Positions 1 to 15,400 of a stretch of DNA of 64,000 nt are shown here, in pieces (the first letter of the stretch is position 1; the number at the start of each line of letters is the position of its first letter). This stretch comes from Sinotaia quadrata. Taxonomy: Eukaryota > Mollusca > Gastropoda > Architaenioglossa > Viviparidae. The notes below the pieces were generated by a model, which saw only the letters and a program-made list of their open reading frames with translations, ran no database searches and was not told the origin of the DNA. The position numbers were made by a program, and so were the translations under genes. The DNA lies in NCBI GenBank assembly GCA_028829895.1, contig CM054180.1:118773973-118837972 (forward strand). The letters run 5' to 3'.

Positions 1-477
1 ACCATCTCTTTAGTCAGATATCACTATCTCACCCATCCAGCCACCATTCGACATTCATTCACGTTCACAACTACATGCTTAAGTTTCTGGTCGGAAATCG
101 TCTCTTCTGTCAAACAGCTCGTGAAGAAGCATGAAAAATAAATGGTTATCTACACGTCTACGTTAATCTTCTTACCATTATGCAAGAGTTACTCTTGATC
201 ACCACAGGAATCCCAAGAAATAGTGTGATTTACTGTACTTATTAACAGACAGAAAGCTATAAAATGAAGAAGCCATTTAGCCTCAGGGATTGAGAAGAAA
301 TAGATTTATTCTTATAATAAAATATCTAAGGTCTAAGGAATCACTCTGCATTAACCATCACAACATTCAATTCAATTCTGAAGCTTGATACAGAAATACT
401 ATTGCACACAGATATAATGTGTCTATAGAGCGGCTTAATAATTAAATAAATGTGTAGATCAAATACATTTGGTGAAG

Positions 478-525
<48 letters not shown>

Positions 526-651
526 GTCTGTCTGTCTATCTATATGTCTGTCTGTCTATAACAAAATATATAGAGCTCTTCATACTTATTAGTTAATAGT
601 GAAGGATTTGTTTTCAGGATAATGAAATTTTTTATTGTTGGTTTATTTCAG
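1..651. other. non-coding flank of the receptor gene
   Basis: No exon could be supported. It holds a (TATC)n/(TGTC)n microsatellite at about 479-558 and otherwise AT-rich unique-looking DNA. A missing upstream exon of the receptor, ending in phase 2, could lie here or beyond the window. Confidence 0.5.
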
Positions 652-705
652 TTCAGTGCAAATAGAAAGAAAAGATGAAAAAACCAATTTAACATACACA
701 GATCA
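652..705 (+). CDS. receptor gene: 54-nt micro-exon (most 5' supported exon)
   Basis: A good pyrimidine-rich acceptor (ending TTTATTTCAG) precedes it and a consensus donor (GTAAGT) follows. The open frame reads SVQIERKDEKTNLTYTD and contains an N-glycosylation sequon (NLT). It ends with CA, and the next exon begins with A, giving Q, so the phases agree. It could be part of a CUB-like or other extracellular domain, but the match is too short to name. Because it starts inside a codon, at least one more upstream exon must exist. Confidence 0.45.
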
Positions 706-3700
706 GTAAGTAACAAATAAACTATTGCATTTATAATTAGCAGAAAATAATGAAAGCTAAGGTGTGTTCAATATTTCAAACTATGATTTTTAACTATTAA
801 AATGTTTGTAAATTATTAAATTGAGGATTAAGAAATGAAAGTCCTCAAAATGGAGCACCAATATAGAGGTTGTACTAGTCTATTCCTTTTATTGTTTTTA
901 GTAGGTTTCTCTGATATGCAATCTTTTCAAACGTGTACCTTATTTTATTTAAAATATAGCATTTTGTTTCTGGATTTTTGTTCTCTTAAATTTGTTTTCT
1001 CACACCAGTACATGTATTTAATATCTCTCCCTCTCTATCTATCTATCCTAATCTAACCAAACCTAACCTAACCTACTTACCTACCTACCTACCTACCTAC
1101 CTGTCTATCTATCTATCTATCTATCTATCTATAATCTATCTATATATCTATATCTATATCTATCTACCTATCTATAATCTATCTATATATCTATAATCTA
1201 TCTATATATCTATCTGTCTGTCTATCTATCTATCTGTCTATCTATCTATCTAAATATCTATCTATATATGCAAAGTCACAATAGCCTTTATTGCTCTTTT
1301 CATAAATAGACATATTTTTATTGTTTACATTATTTCTGTGAATTCCACATTGAATAACACTGATTAACTGCTATTCTCTTGAGGCTATCCTGGGTGCTCC
1401 TTCACCGTGTTAACTTCCTCAAGCAGAACAACAATTGTAGCAATTTCCAGAACTTCCTTGTACCAGAAATTGCTCATATAGTCAGCATAATTTGCCATCA
1501 TACATCAATGGAGTGCACCGTTTTCCTTACACATACACACTGCTGTAGATTCTTCTCAAGTCTACCATGCTTGTAGTGGTTTATACTCCATAAATAAGGA
1601 GATTCTGGTAAAACAAGGAAAAGTTATTTGTCCCTGTAAAAGTATAATTAGGCAAGAAATGCTAGGTTTCCAGTTTATTCATTTCTAACTCTATCCATTC
1701 TTTCTGACATTCAAGTCTCAACTTACAGTTTCCTGCAGCAGTATTTATTAGCCTGATATACGCACACAACTTAATAAATAGAAACAATGTCTACTATTTA
1801 GCATACTACACATGTTCACAAATTGTAAAAGTTATATCTACGCACATAATACATCTCTACATAAAACGCAAGTATAGGATATCAATAGCAAAAATGCATG
1901 AAATATTACATTCTCTCTAAATCAGTCAGTTTACTCTCCATTAAGCTAATGACCGCCTTTCATGACTAGACGTCTTGCCACACCTAATTCTAATGATTAG
2001 ACAATATAATTCTCTACAGCAGGAGAACCATTGATCGCAGCCCATTTCTGGTCTCTTTCTGGTAAATCTTAACCATTGGATAATAAAAACTACTCATCCA
2101 TTTGGAATTGGTTCTGAATGCTTAAGCAATTTCTAGCATATTCTCAACACGAGTTGTGTGTTCCAACTCTGACACTTACAAAAAAAAATCATAAGGAGTT
2201 CCCACGGTCGGGACACTTTGACAATTTAACGATTTATATAACATTTAAGTTTAGAAATAGGGATAGGCAAATTTACTCCGCCACACTATCTATCTATCTT
2301 ATATAGCAAATTCAATTATACCATATACACACTTGGTAATAGCAATATCACAAATTAAAAATAAATCCAAATGAATATAGTTGCAAAGGAGGGCAACAAC
2401 TCTCAGGTATTACTGCTTTTAATTGCGTATATCCCATAGACTCCGCACAGTGGTATATAGAGCGGAGAGCTGTTGTATCTGGATCCCAAGGCTCGAGTGA
2501 TTAAAGATTATTTTAATGCAAACATGAAAGTGTTTGGCTGACTAGATAAAAAATGTCCAAACAATTTTAATCTCAGTCATTGTGATCTTTTCCCTTCATA
2601 TTGTATATAATAAAGAAAAAGATGGTCTAGCTGAATGTAATAAAAAATATAGGATAAAAATACAGGAAAACCGTTTAGGTGGTTGACGTACTCTGAAAAC
2701 TATGTTCGCGCGCTCTCTCTCTGCAAACATCTTTGATGGATCCAAGTATCTTGATCACGTCAACAAAACACTGCAAAATTGCAATCTCTGTGCAAATAAA
2801 TCCCCATACGTGAGAGTGAAACGCATGTCTTTCTGATTTGACTTCCTTGTACGTTACAAGGTTTGAGTATGTACAGCTCGAAAGGTTGCCTTCTGCAAAG
2901 CATTTTTCTCATTTATGTTACAAAATCTGTTGTTGCTTATCAACTTTATGTAAACATAAAACACGTTTTGCATATTTATTTAAATTATCTAATGTAAACA
3001 GTTTTCGTCTTGTTTATGCCATAAAACTGAAAATATGAAAGTGCTAATTTAATTTTTAAATGTATCCATTTCGATCCATCCGGAAAGTTATAAAATTTAC
3101 CCAGAGGGTATTTATTCTGAAAATACCTCTGAAACACTTTCGGATGCTTGGTACAAATATTATTTCTTGACACAAAAAAATGTAAGAGAAAATTATGTTT
3201 CCTGGACAATTATGATTGTAATCCAAGAAACAATCACAAGCCATGCTTTCATTTTACTTATAGTTTTATGTTCTGAAGTGGTTTTGACTGAAAGAAAATA
3301 TTCATGTTGTTATTTTAACAGATTATATATAGTGAGCAGCTGTGTTCTGCAGTTCAATGTAAATTTCTCGAAAGTGGATGATGATTTCTGCGTGAATGCA
3401 GTAATCCTTGGCATGCATATTCACTCAACGACTAAGAAAACAGGTATTTCATATGTTGATATATTTAGTCAATCAACCACCCAATCTGGAGATTATCAAT
3501 TAATTATTCAATCATGTCTTACGCAACCAATCTCATATTTGAAAATATAAAGATTATATTCACTCAGCACGAGTAAATGTCACAAATGCGTTCGACCATC
3601 CTAACTAATAAAATACGTGTTATTGTTTATAAACAACAGATAAGCATCTGTGTAGAGTTCAACTTTTAAAAATGTATCTGATATCTCATGGTACCAGGTG

Positions 3701-3887
3701 CGGCGTGTTCTTCTAGACTAATTACGATTCTTATAGACTGGCAGCTTTACTACTTGTAGATGTTGCTGAATTGAGAGAATTAAAAATAACTATAAATTAA
3801 GATTTTCGAACACTTGTAATTAGTTATCAGATGTTCATTAATAAATAACGAGCGAATCATGTCCAGAATTGTCACACTATCTATCTG

Positions 3888-3920
<33 letters not shown>

Positions 3921-3921
3921 G

Positions 3922-3953
<32 letters not shown>

Positions 3954-6014
3954 CTTAGAGACAAATAATAGTTTTGTTAATAGATTTTAAATTGGTTCTA
4001 AGAAATGGAAGTGAGCAAATCATATTTCATTCAAATAGCTGACATGTTCCTAATAGTGTTTCGTGTGTGCATGTATTATGTGATATCTTTTATGTCCATG
4101 TGTACACACATGTGTACACGTATACAACATAGTGTTCTTATATCTTTTAAAACTTTAAAATATTTTTAAAATTAATTTTGATAAACATTATTTCCAGTAA
4201 CTTCAATAAAATAACATGTAATTAAATATGCCGACAAAGATTTAATAAAGACTCCAATGAATTGTCTTTCATTGTTTTAATCAGGTACTTTTCATTGTTC
4301 TTGAAATACAGGACAGAACTGGTCTTGCAGGGTTTTCTATGACTGTAATAAAACATTTGATGTCAGTTCCAAATGTGATGAACAATTTGACTGTAGTCAA
4401 GAAACAGAGGCACAACAGTGTTGTAAGCATTTGTTTCAATTATTTTATTTCCGTATTAAATAAATATTCTCTCTCTATCTAATCAGCCAGCCAGCCATCT
4501 ATCTATCCATTCAACCATCCACCCGTCCGTCCATCTCTATCTCTCCCTTTCTCTCTCTATCTGTCTGTCTATCTATCTACCTCTCTCTATCTATGCATCT
4601 TTCTGTCTGTCTATCTATCTATCTATCTAGCTTAGCATAGCTTATCTAGTAATGTATATAGTGAATCAAGGACGCTACGATTCGGTAACATTAAACATCA
4701 TAATTTGCCTGCTATGTAATTATTTTTAATGTTAAATAAAGGAAGTAAACTATCAGCGATTTGGCTAATAGTATGCCCTTAATACAGTGCAATATGTTGT
4801 CCTTTCATATAGTGCCATTTTTAATGTAAATATTTTTTTCTGTATTCCAGCAATGACGTGTTCGGGTTGGTATTTGCCTACATGCGACGACGGCCGATGT
4901 TTACATTTTAAGGATCAATGTAATTCCAGGAAGGAATGCATTGACGGAACAGACGAGACGGGATGTGGTAAGGGAACAGCTTACATTCTTCCTTAAAGGG
5001 CAGTTTTCTTTTCTTTCAAAATGTTAACTACATTAATTTTCCTTTGAGCTTCGGTTATCTAGGAATGTATATTATAATATTTTCGAACGAATTAGCAATT
5101 TATTCAGATCTTGTGATCTGATGCTGTGCTGAAAAAGTATTAATTCCTCGTGCGTAGTATAAATAATAGAAGACACACTGTCCAATTCCATTTCTCTGAG
5201 ACAGATGCATGCTAAATCTAATGATGTGCAGAAAATGAACATCGTTTCTTCAGTGTTGTTCAATCACAGGTGAAAATTAATTCATGATGCACATTCCAAG
5301 GAATAGTGGGCAGACTAGTCCCAGATACGTTGTCATGAAAACGTAACGGAAGATAGTTGAAGAGCGTGAAATTACGTCCAATTAGAAATAAAATATATGT
5401 TTATTGAAAACACCACTATAGGAGACAATATAACCATTAAACGAGTAACTTTTAAAAATATGTTTTCTGTGTAAAGTTAATTTTTAGTAAAAGTCACAAA
5501 TGAAACTGTCTGAAGAGACAAAGCAAAACATAGTTTGTAATCATCGAATGGCCAAAGTTCATGAAAAATTGCTGCAGTTACAAAACTGCTACATAATTAC
5601 GAATATGAGTGAGCGTACACATCATCAAACACTACCGGCCAAATTTGAATCATAACTTTTGATTGTGTACTATTCGCATGACACCCAAGTGAATATGCAT
5701 TGTTTAAATGTTAAAATCCAATCACGCAATTATGCAATACATTAATTTCATTGCCATGATACTTTTATCCCCAGGTCGTTGTCTACACAGTTTTGCTCAA
5801 AGGATTTAATTAAATTAAAATATTAAATTAAAATAGACAAATTATCGATCGTATCTATGCACTGATTTACTTATTTTGTTCAGTGCATGCCAGCTGACAG
5901 GGAACACACTGATGTGCTTAGAACGCAGTTAATCTTATTAATTATTATTCCAGTTAAAAATATAACGTCGATGTATTCAAATGTGCCTACATATGTACAT
6001 GCATATATATAAAG

Positions 6015-6046
<32 letters not shown>

Positions 6047-9000
6047 TGCATTATCTTTACGTTGTTTCTGCTTTATGTCTAAAGGCACAGACGTACTATT
6101 ACGTAAAGAAGGAGACACCGTAATTTTCGTATGGGAATTAATTGTACGTGGGGATTATGTTCTTTTCTATAAAGGACATAACATGCTTTCTCCCTATCCA
6201 TTTTCTTATAAGGCTGAAAATGACAGAGACAAATATTTTAAAAAAATAAGCCAGAAAAGTCTATACCTAATTGTCAGAAACCTTACTGATGACGATTCTG
6301 GAATGTACAACTGTCAAGCAGTCAGAAATAAGAGAGTCATAGGAGTGTGCAATAACAAATCGTTGATAATTGTGGGTATGTACTGTTATTCGTAATATAA
6401 GGCAATGGTAATTAATATTAGTTTTGAAATCTGATTTCTCGTTTTCATTCCTTTGTATTAAAAATGTGTTAATCCATAGTTATGAACGGAATTTATTGGA
6501 TTTAAGTGGTTTTCACTTTAAAACTATTGAGAAGATAAACATGTATTATTTCAAAAGTCACACTTCATTTTTCATTTGCATTTCTGAAATAGTTCTGGGA
6601 ATGGCAATAGGCAATAAAAGAGTATGTTTCTGTTTCTAAAATATTTAACATGTTCTCATTTATTTTTGAAGAATATAGTTAAAATGTTTGGTCCTAATTT
6701 TGAAGCCCTAAAATAAGCCTAAATAATTTAAGTTAAATATAATTTAATAATCACATATTCATCCTATTTAACTAGAGCGTCTGCTTGTAGACACATGTGT
6801 TATCTATGAAATGAACATATTTCTGGTTATCAGTCAGTATTTATGTCACTAGGACATTCTATATTAGTGGAAGAGAAAGGTAAACCATACCTAGTCTTGA
6901 TTAAAAGCTATTTGAAATAGAAGAGATCTCACGGTGTCCTTATGGAAAAAGACTTAGAATACCTCTCTCCCCCAAATGAAGAGTTTAACTTATGAATCTA
7001 TCTTCTCTGTTTTACGACTCCTCTTTTGTTAACGCGTGTGTAACCTGAGGTCACTAGAAGTACCTCATTCTATATAAACAACTTTTTTGTGTTCGAAGAA
7101 AAATAATTTTTATCTCACGCGTTAGTACGTTTTAGAAATGAAACGTGATTTGATTGTCTCTATTTGAAAATGTAAATTTGATATTCTCACTTATATCAGA
7201 TCTTTACCTTTTAAACATAATTTTAATATTCTATTATATTAGATCTTTATCGTTTAGTATATATTGGTGTTTGTAACATATTTGCAAAACAAGACAAAGC
7301 TAATTTGGAAGTTAAATGTAATTATTGTTTACACAGTCATTCATGTCTCGTGAGCAAAAGGTTTTCTCTTTTTTGCAGACGTAAATATTGTTTGTGACAC
7401 TTAACATCACTCTATTTAATGGTTGAGATTATTATTATTAATCATTCATAACTAATTAAAAGTGATGATAATATTAATGTATGTTATTAATAATTCTCCA
7501 GAAGACACCACTCGTCTCTCTCAAATGGCGGTTATGCGAGCGCTGTAAAAGTTTACTTTCTTCTACAACATTAAAGACAAGCATTTACTATCACACAATA
7601 TTTCCGTAGGTGGAAAATTTCTTAGTAAATGAGAAGATAAATCCTTCTTTAATCTATATTTAGCGAGCCCCCATCTACCCAATATCTCTCAGAACAAATG
7701 ACTATCTTTATGTGTAAGAAGGTCAATAAATGTATTAAATTTTTTAAATCAACAATCAAATATTTGATGAAATTGTTTGTTTGCAAGTGTGAGAATATTA
7801 GTTAGAAAAACTACTCATCCATTTGGAACTGGTTTGGATTGCATCAACAATTTATAGCATATTCTCCATCTGAGTTGTTTACTTCCAACTTTGACAAGTA
7901 CAAAAATTACCATCATAAGGAGAGCCCAAGTTTGGGTCAAATTGGCAACTTAACAGTTTATATAACAATTAGTTTAGAAATATGGATAGGCAACTTTACT
8001 CCACCACATTTGTTTAATTACGTTTTGTGTAATTATGTAATCTACATTTGTTATTTAATTAGGTATTTCCAGTAACTCTATCGCTCTGTCTGGTAATTAT
8101 TAATTGCAAATCAAGTCAGTAACTTGTGTATGTAAATTTTGCTAAAGTAAACAAAGTCTTTCACTAAATCAAACAAGTTTTTTTTAAAAAAATGTTTCTA
8201 TCTCAATGTTTTATACCCTAATATGCACAAGATCTGAGCAAAAAAGAAATAAATATACAGATGATTTGCCCTTTTATCTTCATAGTTTGAAGTTGAAAAT
8301 TATATAAATAAATATAATGATTTCGTTATGTAACTTTTAAAAAAATATGTGGTAATACCCATCTTTCTTATTGTTTAGAACTGGACATTGTATTAAGGAA
8401 ATGAAATACATTTCTTATACAAGTCTTTACTGATTACATTTTGTTTATTTATTCTACATGTCTTAATGTGTTATAGTTACTACTAAATACAACTTGTTTA
8501 GATTTACGAGTGATGTAGTCAAATGAACAATTGCAACACAATAAAAAATACATTATTTTTCTGTATCACAGGACATATATGTCTATTGCAACATTTTAAA
8601 ATGTTTCACATGACTAAAATAAATGAAAAGTTGTAACTTTTATTATTTATGCTGAGGCGGCCTACAATGATAATTCCTCAAATAAAAAGAAACATTTAGA
8701 CTTTTGTGATTTTTCCTTTAGTCGTCTTCAACTTTTGCATTAATGGCCTTTATTATGCTTTTCCTTTTATAATTTGTTTATTAGCGTGCCACTGTTGGCA
8801 CAGTTTATAACGTGAAAGTGTTGTAAGACAGACTTTACGGAATCAACAATGCTATTGAATTTTTACATGAATTGATAGATATTGATGGATTTATTAATTT
8901 TAAACTTTGCTCTCACTGGTTACAATCCAAAGAATAATCTAATAGTTCGAATTTTCAATAAAACTGAAAACAAATGTAGGTACACTTCTAAATTTTAATG

Positions 9001-9459
9001 TCTTGTACATTATTTTGTTTACATTCCAGGCATCCCACAGCCTACGTTGGAAGATAGCGATATGACACGAATTCACAGATGTAGTGCAAATAACAGCATG
9101 AACGTGACTCTCTCGGTAAATATATTTGAAAACCAATCAGTGACGGTAAAGACAATTAGTTAATGAAAATGATAATTATTGTTAGTTAATCTTTCGTAAC
9201 TAATTACAAGTGGTGAGAATCTTAATTTATTTCATTAATGATCCTCCAACATACACCACTCATCTCTCATTTCCTGGATTTGCGAGTGTTGTAAACGTTT
9301 TCTCTCTTCCACAAAATAAACATTTATGGTCACACAATCTATCCGTAGGTGATAAACCAAAGGAGAAGACAAATTCGACTTTAATCTGTACTTAGCAAGC
9401 CACCATCCACCCATTTTCTGCTCCAACATAAGATTATCAGCATGCGTCAATAAATTTAA

Positions 9460-9493
<34 letters not shown>

Positions 9494-12400
9494 AAATAAA
9501 ATTACAATTCAACAGTAGAATCAATACAAATCACAGGTTAGTCCTGTCAGAGAATAGAAATGGAGTTATTAGAGCTAGGTGATTATAGTCTTTTTACATA
9601 ACCTGGATTAAGCTCTGCTTTAACAGCCTTTCACTTGCTTCTGCAACAAGTGTCTTCCTCTGAAACTAACTTGGGCACTCTCTTTGCTGTGTCACTGCCC
9701 TTTCAGCAGAACACAATTACAGTAATTCTGGTAACTTCAGTGTACAAGAATGTTCCAGATGTACTCAGCATACTTTGCCACTACACATCAAAAGTGTATA
9801 GCGTACTCCTTTATGGTTACACACCACAAAAGAAGTTTCCCACGTCTTCCAGGTCATTCAGGTTTATAACCAGTGAACACGTAAAAGGTAACTGGAAACT
9901 TGAAAGGCTACATGCTCACTGCAATATATAAATAAGGAGCAAATGTAAGCTTCCGGTTTATCACAATATAACTCTACCCCATCTCGCACTCCATTCTCAA
10001 ACTACAATTTCCTGCAACAGTATTTATAAATGCACACAGCATAAATAGATACATCATATCAAAGTAACATCAAGTGTCAAACATTTATAGAAATAAAAGG
10101 CAACTCACATGGTATATCTATGCACAAGTATAAAAATAGCAAAATTACATGAAATGTTTCTAAATCCATTCTCTCCCAATCAGTCAGTTTAAATCACCAT
10201 CAAGCTAAAGACTGCCTTTTAAAAATGTACTTTCTTCTTGCCACTTCAAATTCAAAACTATTAGTCAGTAGAATTTCACACAGCAAATGAACTCTTTAAT
10301 TTCAGCCCATTGGCTGTTCTCGTTCTCGTAATTTATAACCATTGGATAATACAAATTACTCACTCAGTTTGCACTACGTCAGCAATGTAAAATATTCTTG
10401 CCTTGAGCATTTACTTCAACTAAGACACTTTCAAAAGTAACACCATAAGAAGTGCCCAAGATCTGTTTACTCTGACAAAAATTTATATAACAATTTAAAT
10501 TTAAAAAAGGGAGAGGCACTATCACATTGTCAAACAATCTACAAGCATTTCCTGGTTTTATTAATATTTGTACATTGCAACACAATAAAAAATACATTAT
10601 TTTTCTGTATCACAGGACATATATGTCTATTGCAACATTTTAAAATGTTTCACATGACTAATAAATTTCTACTGCAACTTTTTTTCTGTTTCACATGACA
10701 CCGATTTCTTATGTATCTTTTTATTTATCTGTCTCGCACGAAATAATCTCGACATCACTTTCTTTATCTGTCTCAAATGACTGATATATCTTGGCTGCAA
10801 TATCTTTATTTTCAGTCTTTATGATTATATTTATCAATTTTCTCTCAATAGCGTGGTTGAGTAAAGTTTATTTTAAACATGGTGATAGTGGATGGGCATG
10901 ATTACACATTTAGTACTTTACGTTAAGTGTTCATATGTGAATTACAAATTAAACTGGATTTGTAAATCACAAATGCAAGTACACTTTACACATAACCAAT
11001 CTTCTTCATTTAATTTATTAATAATTTATTAATAATTTTTGGAAAGAAGTTTCATAATATAGAAGCCTAGTTAATTAATATGTATTCACAGAATATTAGG
11101 GAACACCTATAGACACGTGTATTGGGTTAGATGGTATATAATGCATTTTGCTTTAGAAATTAGTGCATGTAAACAACAATGATGAGATAATAATAAAATA
11201 AAACTTTAAAATAAGAATACCATCAAAATCAGAAAAGCACAAGCTTTGGATATATACATGTTATAATTAAAAAAATAACTGTCATACTATGTAGATGATA
11301 GTTTGTTGTTATTTTGAACGAGCTTTTAAACCCGTGTATAGGAAAATTTATTTTATACTATCTTAGACGAGCTTGCCTATCCTACATATTCACTGTTGAC
11401 CGCAGAATAACGAAATTAAAATATGTTTACTTAAATTTCTATTGCAAACTACCACAAGTGGCCCAACATACACTTAAAATTTCTTCAAACGAACTCTAAT
11501 GGACAATTTACTTTTGTTTGCAAAAAGTAGAATATATTATAAGACACCACTCAACAAAATTTGATACATATGAGACACAGTTACTGTTAAACTATACACT
11601 TTAATAAAATTATACTTTAAAAATAAATATGTAAAATTGTGTCGTCTCACAGCTATTGCACTATGATACTGTGACAACTCTGGGAACCCTTCACAAATGA
11701 TCCTTATTTATTAATTAATAACACATAACTAATTACAAGTAATCGAGAATCTTAATAGTTATTTATAATTCTCCCACAACACCAACATGTCGTTCACTTG
11801 GCGGATTATAAGGGTGTCATAAAACTCTACTCTTTACATGATAATAATGTAGACGTTTACTGTCACAGTGTTTTTGTAGCTGGAAACTTCTTAATAAGGA
11901 GAAGTAAAAATCCGTTTTTTATTTATATTTAATGAGCTCCCATCCACCCACTATTACTCCAACACAACATAATTGCAATAATATATAAAATCAAGTTTAT
12001 GGTTATGTTACATCAAAGAAATTAGGGTGCAGTCTGAGAGATAATTATAATGTCATTAGAGCATGTTCACAATCACGTGGTTTGCAAAATGTCACATTCT
12101 TTCTTTTAAGATGGCGGTCTAATGTATCCCTTCTAGAAACATTATACAACTGTTCTAGACTTTCAGTGTGCTCACAAAGCAGTCCGTGAGGAATGTTCAC
12201 GATACTTTCTGAATTCTTGAGACCAAACCAAAACTTCAATTTCCACCATATTTGCTCTCAAACAGAATTCACAGGAATCAACTTACAGCAACACGCTTAC
12301 TGATAGTTCAACAACAATGTTGGATACACAGTGCACTCTGAAGTAGAAATAAATTTATTTAAAATACCAAAAATCATCAAAAGTGTCAAAGGCATCAAAA

Positions 12401-15400
12401 CGCCAAAGGAAATGCTCCACTCTGTAAAAGTCAAATTAAGGGCACCACTAAGTTTCATCTCTAAACTCCTTTCTCTCTTACACACATTCTCAACTTACAA
12501 ATCCTGCAACAATATTCATTAGTCCGATGCACACACAGCATTTGAAATATAGCATCAATCAACATTCACAAGTATAATGTACAACATAATCAAATTAGTG
12601 AACATAGAAATAATGGTTCAATTAGAAACATTCTCAAATTCATTTCATAGATCAAAAGGAAAACATGTACGAAATATTTCTAAGTCCATTCTTTCTTTAT
12701 CAGTCACTTAACGTACCATAAGCTAACGATCACCTTTATGACTGGACTTTAGTTATGTTTAAATAAAAGTGATTACAATAAAGGACTTTCATTAACAAAA
12801 TAACTCACGTTGCATCCCCATTGGATTAATTGTTATGAACAAGTCTGAGACTATTAGTCAGAAAACTTATCCACTTGGAGCTGGTTTGGATTGCATCAGT
12901 AAGATCTAACATATTCTATACCTGAGTTGTTTATATTTTAACTCTGCTACTTACAAAAATATCATCATGAGCAGTACCAGAATGTCGTTTAATATTTAAC
13001 AAATTATATAACAATTACATTTAGAAATGGGGATAGGCAAATTTACTTCACCCACATTATGTCACGTTAATATTTAACAAATTATATAACAATTAAGTTT
13101 AGAAACAGGGACAGTAAAATTTACTCTGCCACAGATACTTTAGGTATACTATGCGATTCTCCTGTGTAGGAAGTATTTCTACTAGTGTGACTAATAATAG
13201 TAACAATATTACCGAATACAAATTATTGTGATTACAGTTGAGGTGATCTAATAAATTTATGTATACTATAGACGAAGTTGTATCGAGAGATGTTAGTGGG
13301 TAAACAAATTTTATTCAGATTGTTTCTTTTACTACGTAGATTTCACTTGTCACAACTAATTAAATTTCTATAGGCTATTTTAAAATCTATATGTACAAAT
13401 GTGTGCAATACATATATATATATATATTGTGTTCACATACCTCAAACATTCATAGCTATTAAAATTGAAAATAATAAATACAATGTTCAACCTAAGTCAT
13501 CACAATAATTAATTATAAAGTAATCCTAATTCAATTACGATGTCTTCTTATGGTAAATTTTAAAAGCTCCATTTGTAAATCAGTGTAAAATGAACACTCG
13601 CACAATTCAAAAATATGATAGAAATTTCCATTATTGAATAAATCATTAATTTACTTTTTCTTTCTTTCTTTCGACGGCTAATATTAAGTTTTCCATCAAA
13701 CTGTATACACAATTTCACTGACAGGTGCAGCTTTGCATTTGTGGCTTAGGTACAGCCAGATGAACATAAATATATACGCTTAGTTGTGTATGCATCTGTA
13801 TTATTAAGGATAATTGTAACATTACCTATCTGCATACCAGCACTATTAAAAGTACTTTAGGTACCTATTACATCTGACGGGGAGCTAATCCACGCTGGAT
13901 CATTCCGTATGTAATGGGCATGATATGTAAACACAGTAATAACTTGGGGTTACAACTAGTTGAGTATGTATTTTCTATTTAGTTCACACATACAGAATAA
14001 TGGTACATAAAATACGATTATTAAATACGAAGATATACATATTTAGAATTCTTAATATTTACATAGAACCATTGAATTTTTAGCAATATGGCTGCTAAGA
14101 CATCCTCACTCGTTCAGGCTCTACTCGACTATTCGTAAAAGAATTGCTCAGAACTGTAATGATCAACACAACAGAGCTATTAGTATATTGCTATTACACT
14201 GTTCACTATTGTGATTCTATCAGTATAATAATTCACTCTGATAGCATTAAGACAGAAACGAAAGTGGTACATTAATTATATCTATTACGGACTTCGAAAT
14301 TTTGTAACATTAGCAAGTTCTAAATGCATAGGCAATAATTAATAGTGAATTTCTAAAATCATGACATATTATGATGACAAATGTAATTGCTTACTTTGAC
14401 AACATCAGAATTATGAACATAATAAACAAATGACGTCACGGTGTGTGTGTGTGTGTGTTTGTGTGTGTGTGTGCGATGATAAATGATTGTGCAATACTTG
14501 GACACAACCTAAGGAGGCGAAATATGTTTCAGGTGATGGCACACCCGGCACCAAACATTACAGGTATTTGGGTTTACGGTACGTCTGGTACGTCTGGTGA
14601 AATCAACCTTCTCACTTCAAGCTTCTTTATACATACCTTTCGGAATGCAACGCATCCCTTGATCACCATATTTATTTTAGAGATACATAGTCTATCACGT
14701 GACTTTTGTGGTAGAATTTACTACATCAATGTGACAAACCGGAAAGGCACAACTACATTGAATTTCACACTTGTGAACGATTTCGAAGGTTTGTTGGGTG
14801 TTTTTTATAGGTTGTTGAACAAACGAGAAGTTAATAATAATTATTATATCTCTCTATCTGTGGCGATAGTCCGCCACTTGCCTACATATTTCGTTATTTT
14901 TATCATATGAATTTAAATATTCATAGCGGTAGTGTATTTCTTTCTTGCTCTTTAGTATTTTTATAACTAACGTGTGTGTAAAGTAGAAAATGCGCTCTGC
15001 AAGTTAAGAGCAGCACTATTGTACAGTTTAATTATCCCCTAAAGTGATTAAGAAATATTTTACTATATTGACTTTTTTTCTCAAAGAATTAGCCAAGTGT
15101 CACTCAGGTCTCAAAGAATTAGCCAAGTGTCACTCAGGTTTCAAAGAATTAGCCAAGTGTCACTCAGGTCTCAATGAATCGATGCCTTTCAAACTATGGG
15201 TACACATCTCGTCCTAGGCAGACTAGCTAAGAATCAGGCGAGCTTGCCTGACTGACAGTGAATGAGCGATACTGATTGACAGTAGAGATTCTACTGAAGC
15301 ATACGTCATGACTGACCAATGACTAATTACCTGACAACTGAAACTGATCAGTTTAAAATACGAATGTGAGGAGATGAAAGTCAGGGCCTGGGAAAAATTA

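Noticed and set aside
3167..3321. Upstream part of the open frame around exon 3322 as coding
   Set aside because: The strong acceptor at 3320-3321 and phase agreement with 652-705 place the coding start at 3322.
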